Shown here one piece after another: positions 53,701 through 59,660 of a DNA stretch of 64,000 nucleotides. The notes beneath the pieces are model-generated. The model was given only the letters and a program-made list of their open reading frames with translations. It ran no database searches and had not been told where the DNA came from. The DNA comes from Diadema setosum (taxonomy: Eukaryota; Echinodermata; Echinoidea; Diadematoida; Diadematidae). Made by a program: the position numbers and the translations under genes. Within the stretch, counting starts at the first letter, position 1. Every line of letters begins with the position of its first letter. The stretch lies in the NCBI RefSeq assembly GCF_964275005.1, contig NC_092705.1, positions 22,577,980-22,641,979 of the forward strand, written 5' to 3'.

Positions 53701-55625
53701 AAAGGCTCATTGTGACTTCCTCCAAAATCTACGATTCATTCTCCGCAAATAATTGGAAAAATAACCATTTACTGCTTTAAAAATGATGATTCCTGTATCG
53801 TTTAGGGTAGTTGCGAAATAATCTCTCCTTCATTTTTTTTTTTCATTGTGGAAATATTGTACAACTTATTGACATACCTTCTTCCACTACGGCTTTGTTA
53901 TGATCCATGTCACTATTTTATCCAATCCTCATTATTGAGGACAATTTTGCAATTTCAGAAGGAAATTAGGAGGACTTCAGTGTCTTTAAATTGCAAAATA
54001 TTAATGGCTGTAATGATCAAGCAATGCGACGGTGTCACCGAGCCTCAAACGGAGCTATATTTTGAGAAAATCAAGAACATTATTTTTACTTGTCAGTTGA
54101 AACAAACCCTTTCCCTCCATAAGAAAGTGAAATATTTCAGGACTGTAACAATATTCAATAATCCCATTAACATTTTCAACGGCTAAAACTATGAACAGAG
54201 TGATGACCCAAACTCTCTTATTCTTTGCCACTATCAGAGCACGAGATACTGCATTCCCTACCACCCATCTCATCAAACCATCACAATGTTCTGGGAATGT
54301 TTCCATTCTCTTGAGGAGGAACAGAAGAGGAAATTTCTCAGTAAGCATAATTAATTTTCAATTTCAAGTTGTCAATTTCAAATGAGATTTTGTTTCCAAT
54401 AGCACATTTTTGTTGGTACAAGTTCAAGGGGGAAAATACATACAATATGTGCAACAATACTAGATATTGTACATACAGCTACATGTGAAACTATCAAATG
54501 TTCAAATTTGTTTCATTAGAAATGAGGGTGATTATAAAAAGCAGCTCCGATAATTTACGGTTTATTATATTACGTATTCAATTTTAGAGTCTAGCCGCAA
54601 AAGTTGGGCTATTTAGGAACCAAAATTCCTCCAAGGAAGACTCTCTAGGCATTTATTATGTTAGAGCGTCGCGTAACACCAGAGCTGGGGAATGTATTAT
54701 AAGAAGTGTCGCCAGAATATTAACTTTGACAAAATTGTAATTGTGAACTATTTCTCCTGTTTGTTGACCTGGAAGTCAAACAATAATAAACATGAAAGAT
54801 TATTCTGGTGTAAGAAAAAAAAAAAACACAGTCCGGTATAGATGACATCATAATAATGCTTCCCTCATCTTCCAAAAAATTATTACTGTAGAAAAAAGTT
54901 GAAATTTCATGTTTGTATTTTTTTATTTATTTATTCAGTCTTTTTTTTCAACAGGGTAGCCCCATCAGTAGGCAGGTACTGTTTTTACTGGGGGCCCTGC
55001 CAAAACAAACATTACAGTTGACAAAACAAAGACATATACATCAAATACAACACACTGTATGTGGACAAGTACAATTCTTCCACCGAGTCCCCTACATACA
55101 GTCACACATTAACTATACACTGACAATTATACGCTTACTAGTCAAATAAGCAATAATAACATGGTGGGCCTACGTATCTATCATAACCAAACAATTAACC
55201 ATAAATTTCATGTTCTTAGTTTAATACCTATATACATGTACTAGCTTTATGGTGAAATTCTAAATTTCATCCTCCTCCAATACTTATTTAGTCATTGCCT
55301 GTCCTTTGAACGCTCCCCAGAAGTTCCCGGTTGATTTTTTACTTCTAATTACTCTCTCCCACTCTTCGCCCATGCAGTCTTTGTGTCTGGTGCGGATCGT
55401 GTGCCCTGCGGCGGCTTGGCAGATCTCGGTCTAACAATCATGGTGCATCCCGGTCCGTTTGACATGAACTCGCCTCTTTCTCACACCCTCCCGGAGGCGC
55501 TTGGTTGCGACAACCACCACTTCCAGCGCAAGCTGAAATTACCTATGTACCAGGACATCGAAACAATTAAGGACCGACTGGAGGTGGCGCTTTCCATGTG
55601 CCAAAGTCCTTTCCATATTGCTTAA
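20083..55625 (+). CDS. HERC: HERC-type E3 ubiquitin ligase: RCC1-like repeats plus HECT (21 exons)
   Basis: Exons: 20083-20263, 24913-25126, 25714-25790, 26768-26992, 27738-27832, 28747-28862, 29464-29703, 31260-31734, 35161-35330, 35718-35811, 36708-36912, 38739-38911, 46695-46817, 47658-47747, 50503-50682, 50973-51080, 52203-52324, 52830-52988, 53344-53518, 54238-54340, 55378-55625. Every junction is GT-AG and in phase; the total of 3573 nt is divisible by three (1190 aa; human HERC3 is about 1050). Seen: RCC1-like blocks in the first ~300 residues, a Ser/Thr/Pro-rich linker, the HERC signature FSSPACLNASF, then a HECT domain with a terminal catalytic Cys and C-terminus SPFHIA. Small HERCs form a thioester with ubiquitin and pass it to substrates. 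HERC3 or HERC4 kinship is likely but not separable by eye. The start is the first in-frame ATG of exon 1; a longer N-terminus is possible. Confidence 0.9.
20471..20507. repeat. poly-T / poly-G junction
   Basis: A T run directly followed by a G run. Similar T/G or G-run blocks recur at about 24593-24617, 27209-27220 and 38185-38199. Strand-asymmetric low complexity only. Confidence 0.9.
20819..24034 (+). mobile_element. DNA transposon with Mutator/Kolobok-type transposase
   Basis: Sits in HERC intron 1, in the same orientation. The ends are inverted: left TTAAGGCAACCCTGTACAATT, right (reverse complement) TTAAGGCAAGCCTGTACAATT. TTAA at both outer edges could be a target-site duplication, as made by Kolobok elements, or part of the TIR. 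It encloses one intact transposase frame. The size of about 3.2 kb and the absence of visible disruption suggest a young copy. Confidence 0.8.
21437..23317 (+). CDS. Mutator-like/Kolobok-type DDE transposase, intact
   Basis: 626 residues from the ATG at 21437 (MGKAKPRKAYGKRKR). The N-terminus is basic, then comes a zinc ribbon (CPECHS...CESCGH, about residues 117-150). The catalytic core has candidate acidic residues in SCDGTWQRRGF, in YLGDGDSKSF, and Glu in SQNTNESFHN. Other conserved-looking parts are ECCGHVQKRMGKHL, a GKGRLT...LQ.HYGGAIR block and the CAHG motif before the Glu. The C-terminus is Lys/Arg then Asp/Glu-rich. This family is annotated in animals as Mutator-like transposase domain proteins; TTAA ends favour Kolobok within that broad group. 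The enzyme would cut out and reinsert the element in the nucleus. It is not part of the HERC mRNA. Confidence 0.88.
   Translation: MGKAKPRKAYGKRKRKFYGNKWTKENEDIITSQEESDESRSASATDDAGVAAHTNASNEQGSDQQQEYNTGECCPSEAKLQNIDCLNQSIDSIEFDDIPSGTRFVDVRNMLEFVNSLPCPECHSIGSVTVKEARQGLASTFKFKCESCGHVSELKTSNFIASSTKPYAETTNRAVVATCAIGGHHQDLERFCGAMDIPCNLSERTWNSHLQKIHSATKTCSEESMKNAGNELRSEVNVDEAADITVSCDGTWQRRGFASKNGIGTVLSVAGKKSKVIDVEILSNHCNMCLKHKKSLSEREFHKWYNGHKKRCNKNYEGSAGGMEPRAMETIFRRSVRTHKLRYTGYLGDGDSKSFSRVSRVSPPIYEGVTINKLECCGHVQKRMGKHLLDKTKELKNQTFRHEGKVVRGISGNGKGRLTVKKIKRLQGHYGGAIRKNAGDVAAMKKAVWASWKHRGGNHADCGTWCPTKQGKEDKVDNNALAPYVLKAIKPVYEKLSRDDLLQACAHGGSQNTNESFHNLIWERCPKQTFVGRKRLEVAVHDATLVYNDGETGRLPIYNELGYSGGVHCQLYSMRKDRKRVLGAQKASSKRARKARKERRIEAADDEQDVESNEDEQDTEYLAGGF
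24913..25126 (+). CDS. HERC: HERC-like exon 2 (RCC1 repeat)
   Basis: Reads VEMVPRGLAGTVQETIKLVE, then LTGGKEHFVAMSTEGKIYSW, GANNRQQLGRREKKKNRNKG. GG.EH..A....GK.YSWG.N...QLG is a clear RCC1 blade. A basic KKK-rich tail follows. Acceptor TTCGTTGCAG, donor CAG|GTCAGA, phases 1 in and 2 out. Confidence 0.88.
25714..25790 (+). CDS. HERC: HERC-like exon 3 (RCC1 repeat)
   Basis: Short exon reading EVEGLTEQKVIQIACGDYHC, LVLTR. IACGDYH is the RCC1 strand motif. The donor is A|GTAAGT, phase 1. The 3' half of this exon and its donor are tandemly duplicated just downstream. Confidence 0.92.
25761..25986 (+). repeat. 113-bp tandem duplication across an exon/intron boundary
   Basis: Two copies, 25761-25873 and 25874-25986, appear to differ at one base (AACAACAACAG versus AACAACACCAG). 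Each carries the last 30 nt of HERC exon 3 and the GTAAGTATAG donor. Confidence 0.95.
26063..26383. mobile_element. MITE, GGCCCTGTTTCATAAAGC family
   Basis: Inverted ends, left GGCCCTGTTTCATAAAGCTG and its reverse complement ending at 26383, with arms of about 26 bp extending to TTCGTA. Followed by a short direct repeat GTGAAACAGGGCC. Non-coding, about 321 bp. Confidence 0.88.
26691..26722. repeat. (TG)n microsatellite
   Basis: TG repeat in the intron just upstream of HERC exon 4. Confidence 0.95.
26768..26992 (+). CDS. HERC: HERC-like exon 4 (RCC1 repeat)
   Basis: Reads GKLFTWGANDCSQLGLDSGT, then later GVPLSKIAAGGAHSVAVTTS and GRALVWGNNECGQLGLSQEK. Best-conserved RCC1 region of the gene: WGAN..SQLGL, AAGGAHS.A....G....WG.N..GQLGL. 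Acceptor CTCCACAG, donor A|GTGAGT. Confidence 0.95.
27738..27832 (+). CDS. HERC: HERC-like exon 5 (RCC1 repeat)
   Basis: Reads IDTPTPLSSARMLRNVQSVS, then CGFQHTTFIAK. VSCGFQHT is an RCC1 strand. Acceptor TCCTTACAG, donor AAA|GTGAGT, ends in phase 0. Confidence 0.9.
28747..28862 (+). CDS. HERC: HERC-like exon 6
   Basis: Reads NKNLLVFGKGIPRNISEVER, then ELEPAYNWSKTISNIWCTA. A worn RCC1 blade: LLVFGKG stands where ..VWTFG.G is usual. Acceptor GATTGCAG, donor GTAAGA, phase 2 out. Confidence 0.85.
29464..29703 (+). CDS. HERC: HERC-like exon 7
   Basis: Reads FFTIACEEGSSDLYVINHRH, then an acidic Ser-rich stretch with EVDEEGESTISSGTFS, ending DAIRSFR. Family similarity is weak; it belongs by phase and position at the end of the RCC1-like region. 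Donor CAG|GTTTGT. Confidence 0.75.
29781..30500. mobile_element. TIR element, CTGTACAG...GGTTGAGGTGAGG family, rearranged copy
   Basis: Left arm ACTGTACAGTTCTGGTTGAG, right arm its approximate reverse complement ending at 30500. It shares arm sequence with the fuller copy at 56182-56579 and the partial copy at 32921-33245, but its interior differs. Confidence 0.7.
31260..31734 (+). CDS. HERC: HERC-like exon 8 (Ser/Thr/Pro-rich linker)
   Basis: 158 residues rich in Ser, Thr, Pro and Ala, for example ISPPPTHTASASSTPVTMPT. It lies between the RCC1-like region and the HERC signature, where vertebrate small HERCs have little. The first acceptor (ends 31259) or an in-phase alternative (ends 31296) can be used. 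The donor GCC|GTAAGT is strong. If that donor is skipped, the frame stays open to 31965. Confidence 0.72.
31735..31965 (+). other. open extension past exon 8: possible alternative HERC C-terminus
   Basis: Retaining this intron adds about 76 codons, VSRGARPKHRRTPAKWSGNI and then a Cys/His segment PGCHYCRHKAKRC, ending in a lysine run. AATAAA motifs lie at 31954 and 31966. This would give an RCC1-only protein. The A-rich end is also the start of a local duplication, so the signals may be fortuitous. Confidence 0.3.
31948..32240. repeat. two-copy tandem repeat, about 159 bp
   Basis: CATAACAAATAAACTATA at 31948 and CATAACAAATAGACTGTA at 32107 begin two diverged copies, each with AATAAAGTACGACCAG and later CAGGTTGCAA. 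Confidence 0.75.
32921..33245. mobile_element. partial copy of the TTAAAGGG...GGTTGAG MITE family
   Basis: Starts CTTAAAGGGATCGTATAGTTTGG and contains the inverted pair GGAAATGGCTGAGATATCC / GTCTCAGCCATTCCAAAACC. It ends without the right terminal motif where the next element begins. It resembles 56182-56579. Confidence 0.7.
33255..35018. mobile_element. ATTAGGTGATCCGA-ended element
   Basis: Inverted ends ATTAGGTGATCCGA at 33255 and its reverse complement ending at 35018, about 1.76 kb. The interior has diverged direct blocks (GACCTT...CACCCAAGAT / GACCTTTGACC...ACCCAAGATGG). It also has CpG-alternating GCGCGCG patches near 34391 and 34560. No coding frame. It fills most of HERC intron 8. 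Confidence 0.65.
35161..35330 (+). CDS. HERC: HERC-like exon 9 (ACLN signature)
   Basis: Reads QAGSRNDQSRCIATVTVELL, then QELRTAFSSPACLNASFAVS. FSS.ACLN.SF is diagnostic of small HERC proteins between RCC1 and HECT. Acceptor TAAGTATCAG, donor GTAAGA, phase 2 out. Confidence 0.92.
35718..35811 (+). CDS. HERC: HERC-like exon 10
   Basis: Reads DGADPDSLCVDLKLARTVFK, then NMDNNEKIISM. It matches the VDL...R..F..L region that follows ACLN in HERCs. Acceptor TTTTTTCCAG, donor GTGTGT, phases agree. Confidence 0.88.
36238..36394. mobile_element. Tigger/mariner-like MITE
   Basis: 157 bp with ends CAGAGGACTCCCATTATAAC and, reversed, CAGTGCACTCCCGTTATAAC, flanked by TA on both sides. TA target duplication and CAG ends are typical of Tc1/mariner-group elements. 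Non-coding. Confidence 0.85.
36708..36912 (+). CDS. HERC: HERC-like exon 11
   Basis: Reads VNEIILNILLESIPVRPCVN, then DAFGFLLSLMECPIFDCILE. DAF.FLL.L.ECP corresponds to the EALRIYLILPE.P helix of HERC3. Acceptor CCTCTTTAG, donor G|GTTTGT, phase 1 out. Confidence 0.9.
37284..37619. mobile_element. long-armed palindromic MITE
   Basis: TAGGCCCGAATTCACGAAGG begins the left arm and its complement ends the right arm. The arms run over 100 bp with few mismatches and contain nested CCATGGTTTAAACCATGG palindromes. The core is made of ATTTCGT/ACGAAAT motifs. Folds into a near-complete hairpin. Confidence 0.92.
37874..37945 (+). repeat. tRNA-derived SINE head
   Basis: Box A-like GTGATCTAGTGG (37879-37890) and box B-like CGTTCGAATCC (37924-37934), 33 bp apart as in a tRNA promoter. 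The cloverleaf is not convincing for a functional tRNA and the sequence continues without a tRNA 3' end, so a SINE is the better reading. Its body probably runs to about 38060. Confidence 0.7.
38739..38911 (+). CDS. HERC: HERC-like exon 12
   Basis: Spliced after exon 11 it reads ARSWKREPRGFGRVVTLFRV, then SLDGFRLFDCDFSGMDFFTQ and SINTFTCYFLWALSSLNE. This fits the F..LV.LYK...L...AL..L..L..VN region of HERC3. Acceptor CTGTTTCCAG, donor GAG|GTAATC. A repeat starts only 20 bp after the exon. Confidence 0.85.
38931..40540. mobile_element. AGGTCA-rich intronic repeat, interrupted copy
   Basis: Starts ATGCCTCCGCCACGAAGTGG, a palindromic end (GCCTCCGCCACG...GTGCCGGAGGC). It ends GGAGGCATACCAGTCACCAT with GCGACATTTCTA at 40540. 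Many CAAAGGTCA and AGGTCAAAGGTCA motifs. The same family occurs at 47791-49225. The copy is split by the TIR element at 39894-40410. Class unknown; possibly a DNA element. Confidence 0.8.
39894..40410. mobile_element. TIR element inserted in the AGGTCA repeat
   Basis: Left CTAGCTCTTTATGTGCC, right GGCACATAAAGAGCTAG, exact inverted ends of 17 bp (CTAG may be the duplicated target). The neighbour at 47791 lacks this segment, so the insertion is directly visible. The interior has a 114-residue frame with no recognised domain. Confidence 0.85.
42563..44646 (-). pseudogene. LINE reverse transcriptase, broken
   Basis: RT motifs: NNKRSAGYDD, LDFSKAFDIINHE, CGVPQGSILGPLLF, LILFADDSN, then KFLGIIVDDKLSW and the C-terminal LPYLNYGILAWG and PTRRSNEFHLP blocks. 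There is an in-frame stop at 44143 upstream of the RT core and a frame change near 43293 between FADDSN and TQWIRANKLS. Not functional in this copy. Confidence 0.88.
44674..45263 (-). pseudogene. LINE AP-type endonuclease, broken and truncated
   Basis: Contains GGGVAIYLSN, VGVVYRPPNSS, IMGDFNIDL and SDMTDHFPIIT. These are the LINE endonuclease motifs, split over two frames. A further IGLTETLLSSDINLP fragment lies above 45263. The N-terminal part is missing. Confidence 0.85.
46695..46817 (+). CDS. HERC: HERC-like exon 13
   Basis: Reads MNACHDIVPISTFYLPGLYT, then TYEECEKLMCDVYFGVQNPA, T. It matches VN....I....FYIPEL...VDI..DY..W before the HECT N-lobe. Acceptor GCTTCTTGCAG, donor ACT|GTGAGC, phase 0 both ends. 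Confidence 0.88.
47658..47747 (+). CDS. HERC: HERC-like exon 14
   Basis: Reads ETKWLEEYPFLLNLKTKIRI, then LTAHDTLRQK. It corresponds to FC.YPFI.D...K...L..D..LQM in HERCs. Phase 0 both ends, donor AAG|GTTAGT. Confidence 0.88.
47791..49225. mobile_element. AGGTCA-rich intronic repeat, fuller copy
   Basis: Begins ATGCCTCCGCCACGAAGTGG and ends GCGACATTTCTA. It is the same family as 38931-40540. An internal segment of 145-152 bp starting AAATACATAAAATTTCAC is present three times (48011, 48163, 48308). The length change of 7 bp is one AGGTCAA unit. Confidence 0.85.
49609..49965. mobile_element. TTAAAGG-ended MITE
   Basis: Ends TTAAAGGTCCAGTTTACC at left and, reversed, CTTAAAGGCATAATTTACC at right. 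357 bp, A/T-rich, noncoding. Confidence 0.75.
50503..50682 (+). CDS. HERC: HERC-like exon 15 (HECT N-lobe start)
   Basis: Reads FAVRSCSAADKTFRISADRQ, then NVFNDQLRLYLSSVTEKHVQ and RPLYVEFAGEKGADWGVLST. The pattern R.N...D.L......L.KPL.V.F.GE.G.D.G is the start of HECT. Usual HERCs have GG after the Asp-x; here it is WG. Confidence 0.9.
50973..51080 (+). CDS. HERC: HERC-like exon 16 (HECT)
   Basis: Reads EFFTLVFAELLDPERYGLVR, then LLDENDPAVSHVWFRQ. EFF.L....L.DP.YG.........WF is canonical HECT. Phase 0 both ends. Confidence 0.95.
51190..51365. repeat. CGTTATTCCGAA-type degenerate repeat
   Basis: Imperfect copies of TTCGTTATTCCGAA and variants. Resembles the interior of small TIR elements, but no clear ends were found. 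Confidence 0.5.
52203..52324 (+). CDS. HERC: HERC-like exon 17 (HECT)
   Basis: Reads DCDDLELIRILGILVGLALY, then NKAVVPLPFPQLFYAKLLSG, G. Equivalent to LIGI.CGLAIYN..VVDL.FP..LYKKLL. Donor GG|GTGAGT, phase 2. Confidence 0.95.
52830..52988 (+). CDS. HERC: HERC-like exon 18 (HECT)
   Basis: Reads HENEMDQLLELDSDMAKQLT, then KLRDGTKEYIEENTIYMEIE and TEDGQNIPASEDM. Covers the DL.EL.P....L..LL segment and an acidic loop. Donor AT|GTAAGT. Confidence 0.9.
53344..53518 (+). CDS. HERC: HERC-like exon 19 (HECT)
   Basis: Reads NRYVQQEVRRALATEQMCAF, then RKGFYLVCRQSILRMFRPVE, ending QQRFDWKALEQ. Matches N...YV......S...Q..AF..GF..V.....L.LF.P.EL...V.G...+DW..LE. Confidence 0.95.
54238..54340 (+). CDS. HERC: HERC-like exon 20 (HECT)
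   Basis: Reads STRYCIPYHPSHQTITMFWE, then CFHSLEEEQKRKFL. Matches Y...YS..HPT+..FWE.FH.....KK.FL. Acceptor CCACTATCAG, donor A|GTAAGC, phase 1. Confidence 0.92.
55378..55625 (+). CDS. HERC: HERC-like exon 21 (HECT C-lobe, catalytic Cys)
   Basis: Reads IFVSGADRVPCGGLADLGLT, then IMVHPGPFDMNSPLSHTLPE and ALGCDNHHFQRKLKLPMYQD, ending SMCQSPFHIA and TAA. F..GSDR.P..G...L is conserved. The presumed thioester Cys is in LGCDN (about 55528-55530), where HERC3 has HTCYN, with several extra residues before LP.Y. Confidence 0.93.
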
Positions 55626-56181
55626 ATTATCTGCAAGCCTACATGTCACACCATCCTGTTGACCGATAGAAAATTCCAATGTCATTTAACATATCGCCGA
55701 TTCCGTTAACATAAATTGAAACTTTTAAATCAGAAATTAACTGCAAGCCCACATGTTACACGATTCCTGTCCACCGATAGAAGATTTCAATGTTATTCGA
55801 CATATCGCTGATTCCATTAACATAGATTGAGACTTCCCAAACGGGGACGTCCCATAGTGCTAAGCCCTAACTCGCCAGATATGTCTTTTCATCAGTCAAA
55901 CAGAGGACCCAGTAGGCAATCTATGCTTCACCATCGTTGAGACATTGCACCTGTAATTGTACCCCTCGGCACAACTCGCCTTAACGGCCACCACGGGCTC
56001 GGAGGAATTCACAGATGATCGAATTTTCCCCTCTCCAGATCTGCATCTTATCTGTGTCCATGCAGCCATCCTCACAGTTAGCACAAAGTGTCCCTCAGAC
56101 ATCCTACATTGTATCCTATCTATACCTAATGATGCTGCCCCAAAGTTGGGGATCTTAATTGCCTGTATGCCTTTTGTACGT
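55626..56181. other. downstream of HERC, with a short direct repeat
   Basis: Just past the HERC stop, CTGCAAGCC(T/C)ACATG at about 55631 and 55741 starts two diverged copies of a roughly 110-bp segment, probably 3'-UTR. No canonical AATAAA was picked out nearby. Confidence 0.5.
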
Positions 56182-56579
56182 CTTAAAGGGACTGTACAGT
56201 ACTGGTTGAGGTGGAGATGCATGTTTTGAATATTCCTAAGTGAGGAAATGAGAAACCTCTTATGAAATATGAAAGAGCATGTAATATTTAAAAGGATACA
56301 ACGTTTATTTGATGAAAATTGGTTTTCAAATGGCTGAGATATCCCAAAAAGTGATGATAATGATAAAAGGCGACAGTCCACGCCTTTTATTAGGATCTCT
56401 TTATTTCACCTTGTTTTGGGATATCTCAGGCATTTTAAAACCGATTTTCATCAAATAAACTTTTGATACCCCTTAGAATTGCATGCTCTTTGACATGTCA
56501 TAGAGAGATTTCTGAATATCTGGCAAAACGTTAAAAGCTAAATCCTCACCTCAACCAGGACAGTACACACCCTTTTAAG
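56182..56579. mobile_element. foldback MITE, CTTAAAGGG...GGTTGAGG family
   Basis: Ends CTTAAAGGGACTGTACAGTA and, reversed, CTTAAAAGGGTGTGTACTGT, both followed by CTGGTTGAGG. Arms are around 180 bp and include GGCTGAGATATCCCAAAA and its complement. 398 bp. It is the reference copy for the pieces at 29.8 and 32.9 kb. Confidence 0.88.
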
Positions 56580-57290
56580 TCAGAAGTCCCTCACATCCTT
56601 CTCAATGAGGCTCATTGAATGACACCCCCCCCCCCACCGTCTCTGTCCCCATATCTGCCCCTCCAATCTATGGCCCAGAGTTACCTGTCTGTACACACCC
56701 CTCCGGGTTTAGTCAGTCACACATTCCCAAGATCATCTCAAGTGACGCCCTTAGAGCCCACCTTACCCTTACACAGCCAGGTGGATCGTTCATGATATTT
56801 TGCCTATTTTCATATCGATAAATATAAAACTCATTCATTTTGTGAATGTGGTTTCCAATTTGAAGTTACGTACATAACAATGACCACATTCGCGTGCCTA
56901 ATTCATCCTTGTTATTTATTATCCAACTGTAGACAAATATCTAATTATCTATATTGATGCCAACATATAGCACCAAACATATTTCTCTAGATTATGTGAT
57001 TATGTTGTATTAATGTTCAACTGCTTTACCGCTAAATTACTGCCATTCATTCAGGGTAGTGATTTTTTCACAGTTTTAGTTTAAATCTTTCACATGTTTT
57101 GTTTTGTTTTTGTTTTATCTATTTTCCGTATAAAAACAACGACAAAACAATAATCGTACAGTCAATAGAATGGTATCAAAATACGGCTGGATTGCCCTAC
57201 TCAGCTATGCTTACACAACACAGCTGTTGTACCGAGGGGTCCAGGAACAAAGTAAATTATAAATACAATGGAAAACATCGAGTGCGAAAA
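56580..57290. other. no recognisable feature
   Basis: Intergenic DNA with a C run near 56625. No supported gene or element. Confidence 0.45.
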
Positions 57291-57517
57291 AAAAAAAACA
57301 CATTACTTTAACTTTTAAGCAGTATCTGTGAAAAAAAAAAGTGAGCAAAAATTAAGTAACACCCCACCCACCCATCCTATTTTATAAACTTGATATTTAT
57401 CTTGATATGAACATTTACAAAAAAATACATATAACAAATGCAGTTTATTCTATGCCACATTTCAATCAAAAATAATAAATTTCGGAATAACATCATTAAT
57501 CATTTCATTAAAACTGG

Positions 57518-58589
57518 TTACATTTGAACAGCACTTGGGCTCTGAAGGTAATTCATTATAACTGGAAGCTCCTCTGTACGAAAACATTCTTCGACAATAT
57601 TTGGTCTTGGGTTTGGCAGTGAGAGGGTACCATTTGAGCGGAGAGAGTAATTTCGGGACATAAAATTAAATAATTCTTTAAGATATGGGGCACTGTAATC
57701 ATGGAGACATTTGAAAACCATGGAATTTAAATGCTTTTTGCGCCTTACGTTTGCAGAATCCCAGTTTAAAATTTGATGAATTTCATGATTTGATACATGC
57801 TTATATGGATTTATCCCAAGAATTATCCTACCCGCCCTATTTTGTAACTTTTGTAAGTGCGAAGTATATTTCAGCGAGGCCGAGTCATAAATCAAATCGG
57901 CATAGTGAAACAGAGGAAGTATAAGAGAATTATATAATAATTTTAAGCATGTTTCATTAAGAATATGACGAAGTCGACCAAAATATTTTACAAGTTTACC
58001 AGCTTTACCAAATAATACATTGATGTGAACATTCCACTTTAATTGCTGGTCAAGTGTAACTCCAAGGTACTTAACTGTTTCTTTGTGTTTGATCACTGAC
58101 CTGCCCACATAACTTTATGCGAAGGGCATTGCGGCGTGATAATAAGGAGCGAGATCCAATCAAAAAACTCTCAGTCTTTTGGAAATTTAGACTAAGTTTG
58201 TTACGACACATCCAATCATACAGTCTTTTAAGATCATTGTTTAGAACGTTTTCAATATGGATAGGGTCATTATGTGAAAAATATAACACTGTATCGTCTG
58301 CATACAAGTGAATGCGACAATTCTTTACTTGACTGACAATATCATTAATATAAATCACAAACAGAACTGGCCCCAGGATAGAGCCCTGTAGGACACCATG
58401 ATGTATATCTAAAACATTTGACATAACAGAATTTAAGAGTGTTCCAACTTTTCGACTTGTTAATTAGCTTCTAAACTATTGCAAGCAAGACAAGCATCAG
58501 AAAACCCCATTCGCTTTAGCTTTTGCAACATAATGAAAGGATCCACCGTGTCGAACGCTTTCTTCAAATCAATGAAGATTGCCCCCGTG
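57518..58589 (-). pseudogene. LINE reverse transcriptase, 3' part, broken
   Basis: Contains LKKAFDTVDPFIMLQKLKRM, then HGVLQGSILGPVLF, YADDTVLYFS, KYLGVTLDQQLKW and LFHYADLIYD. The frame changes near 58440 and near 58090, and a stop interrupts it about 58462. Nonfunctional copy. Confidence 0.85.
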
Positions 58590-59327
58590 TAATGCCCCAG
58601 TCACTCAGTGCTTTGCGATGGGTTACGTCCGCCGCGGATAGATACGAATGAGTGAACGCAGGGGGACGCAGCGTGGACGCAGGCATCCGCAGGGACGTAT
58701 ACGTAGACGTAACTGTCCGTAACTCATCCGTAAAGAAACGCAAATTGACGGCGCCAAGCCTGCGAAATTTTGAAATGTTCAAAATTTCGCAGAGGGATTC
58801 TACGGATGTAGACTTTCGCAAGTAACCGTAACCAAACGTAATTATCCGTAACTGAACGTAACTATCCGTAGCCTGGACGCAGACCATCCGCAAAAAATTT
58901 TACCTCCCGTCCGTTTGCGTTCGTTTACGTCCACCTTAAGTATCCGAAAGTAATCGCAAGTTAACGTATATCAACACTTTCGTCCGCTTACGTATATTTG
59001 CGGACAGTTACGGATGCTGCGGAAGATTACGTCCTTCGACGTTTTCCGTTTTCCACTCGCATTGGAACACAGAGACTCGTTGGAAGCCACACAACTCGTG
59101 TTGCCAAGCTGCAGCGCATTTACCTGAAGGAATGCTACAATACAGTCGGAGCAGTGGAGAGGCAGAACCGCATGGTCAAATTATGACATTTTTACCACAA
59201 ATGGTCATTTTAGGTGGCACCCATATACTCATGACATCGGTTGACCCTTGGTGCTGAACTTTTTTTTTTTTTTTTTCATGCACTCTTTGAATGTATATTT
59301 TTCGAAAAGGCAATATTTTGATTACGG

Positions 59328-59660
59328 GAAGGGGTGACAGCATTTCATTCACTTTTCTGGCCGGGAAAGGTGTGTGACAGCGATAACTATATAAAATTCT
59401 CTATGTCAATGGTATGTCAAAATTCTCTATGTAGGGGATGGGGTGAGAGCATTTCATTCACTTTTCTGGCCGGGAAAGGTGAGTGACAGCGATAACTATA
59501 TAAAATTCTCTATGTCAATGGTATGTCAAAATTCTCTATGTAGGGGGTGGGGTGAGAGCATTTCATTTACTTTTCTGGCCGGGAAAGGTGAGTGACAGCG
59601 ATAACTATAAAAAATTCTCTATGTCCATGTCAAAATTCTCTCTGTCAATGATATGTCAAA
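59328..59660. repeat. 109-bp tandem repeat, three copies
   Basis: GGCCGGGAAAGG recurs at 59359, 59468 and 59577. Each unit has GTGACAGCGATAACTATA and ATTCTCTATGTCAATG. It abuts the inner LINE fragment. Confidence 0.92.

Noticed and set aside
55896-56381. 161-codon minus-strand frame
   Set aside because: Overlaps the foldback MITE and intergenic DNA; no domain or splice support.
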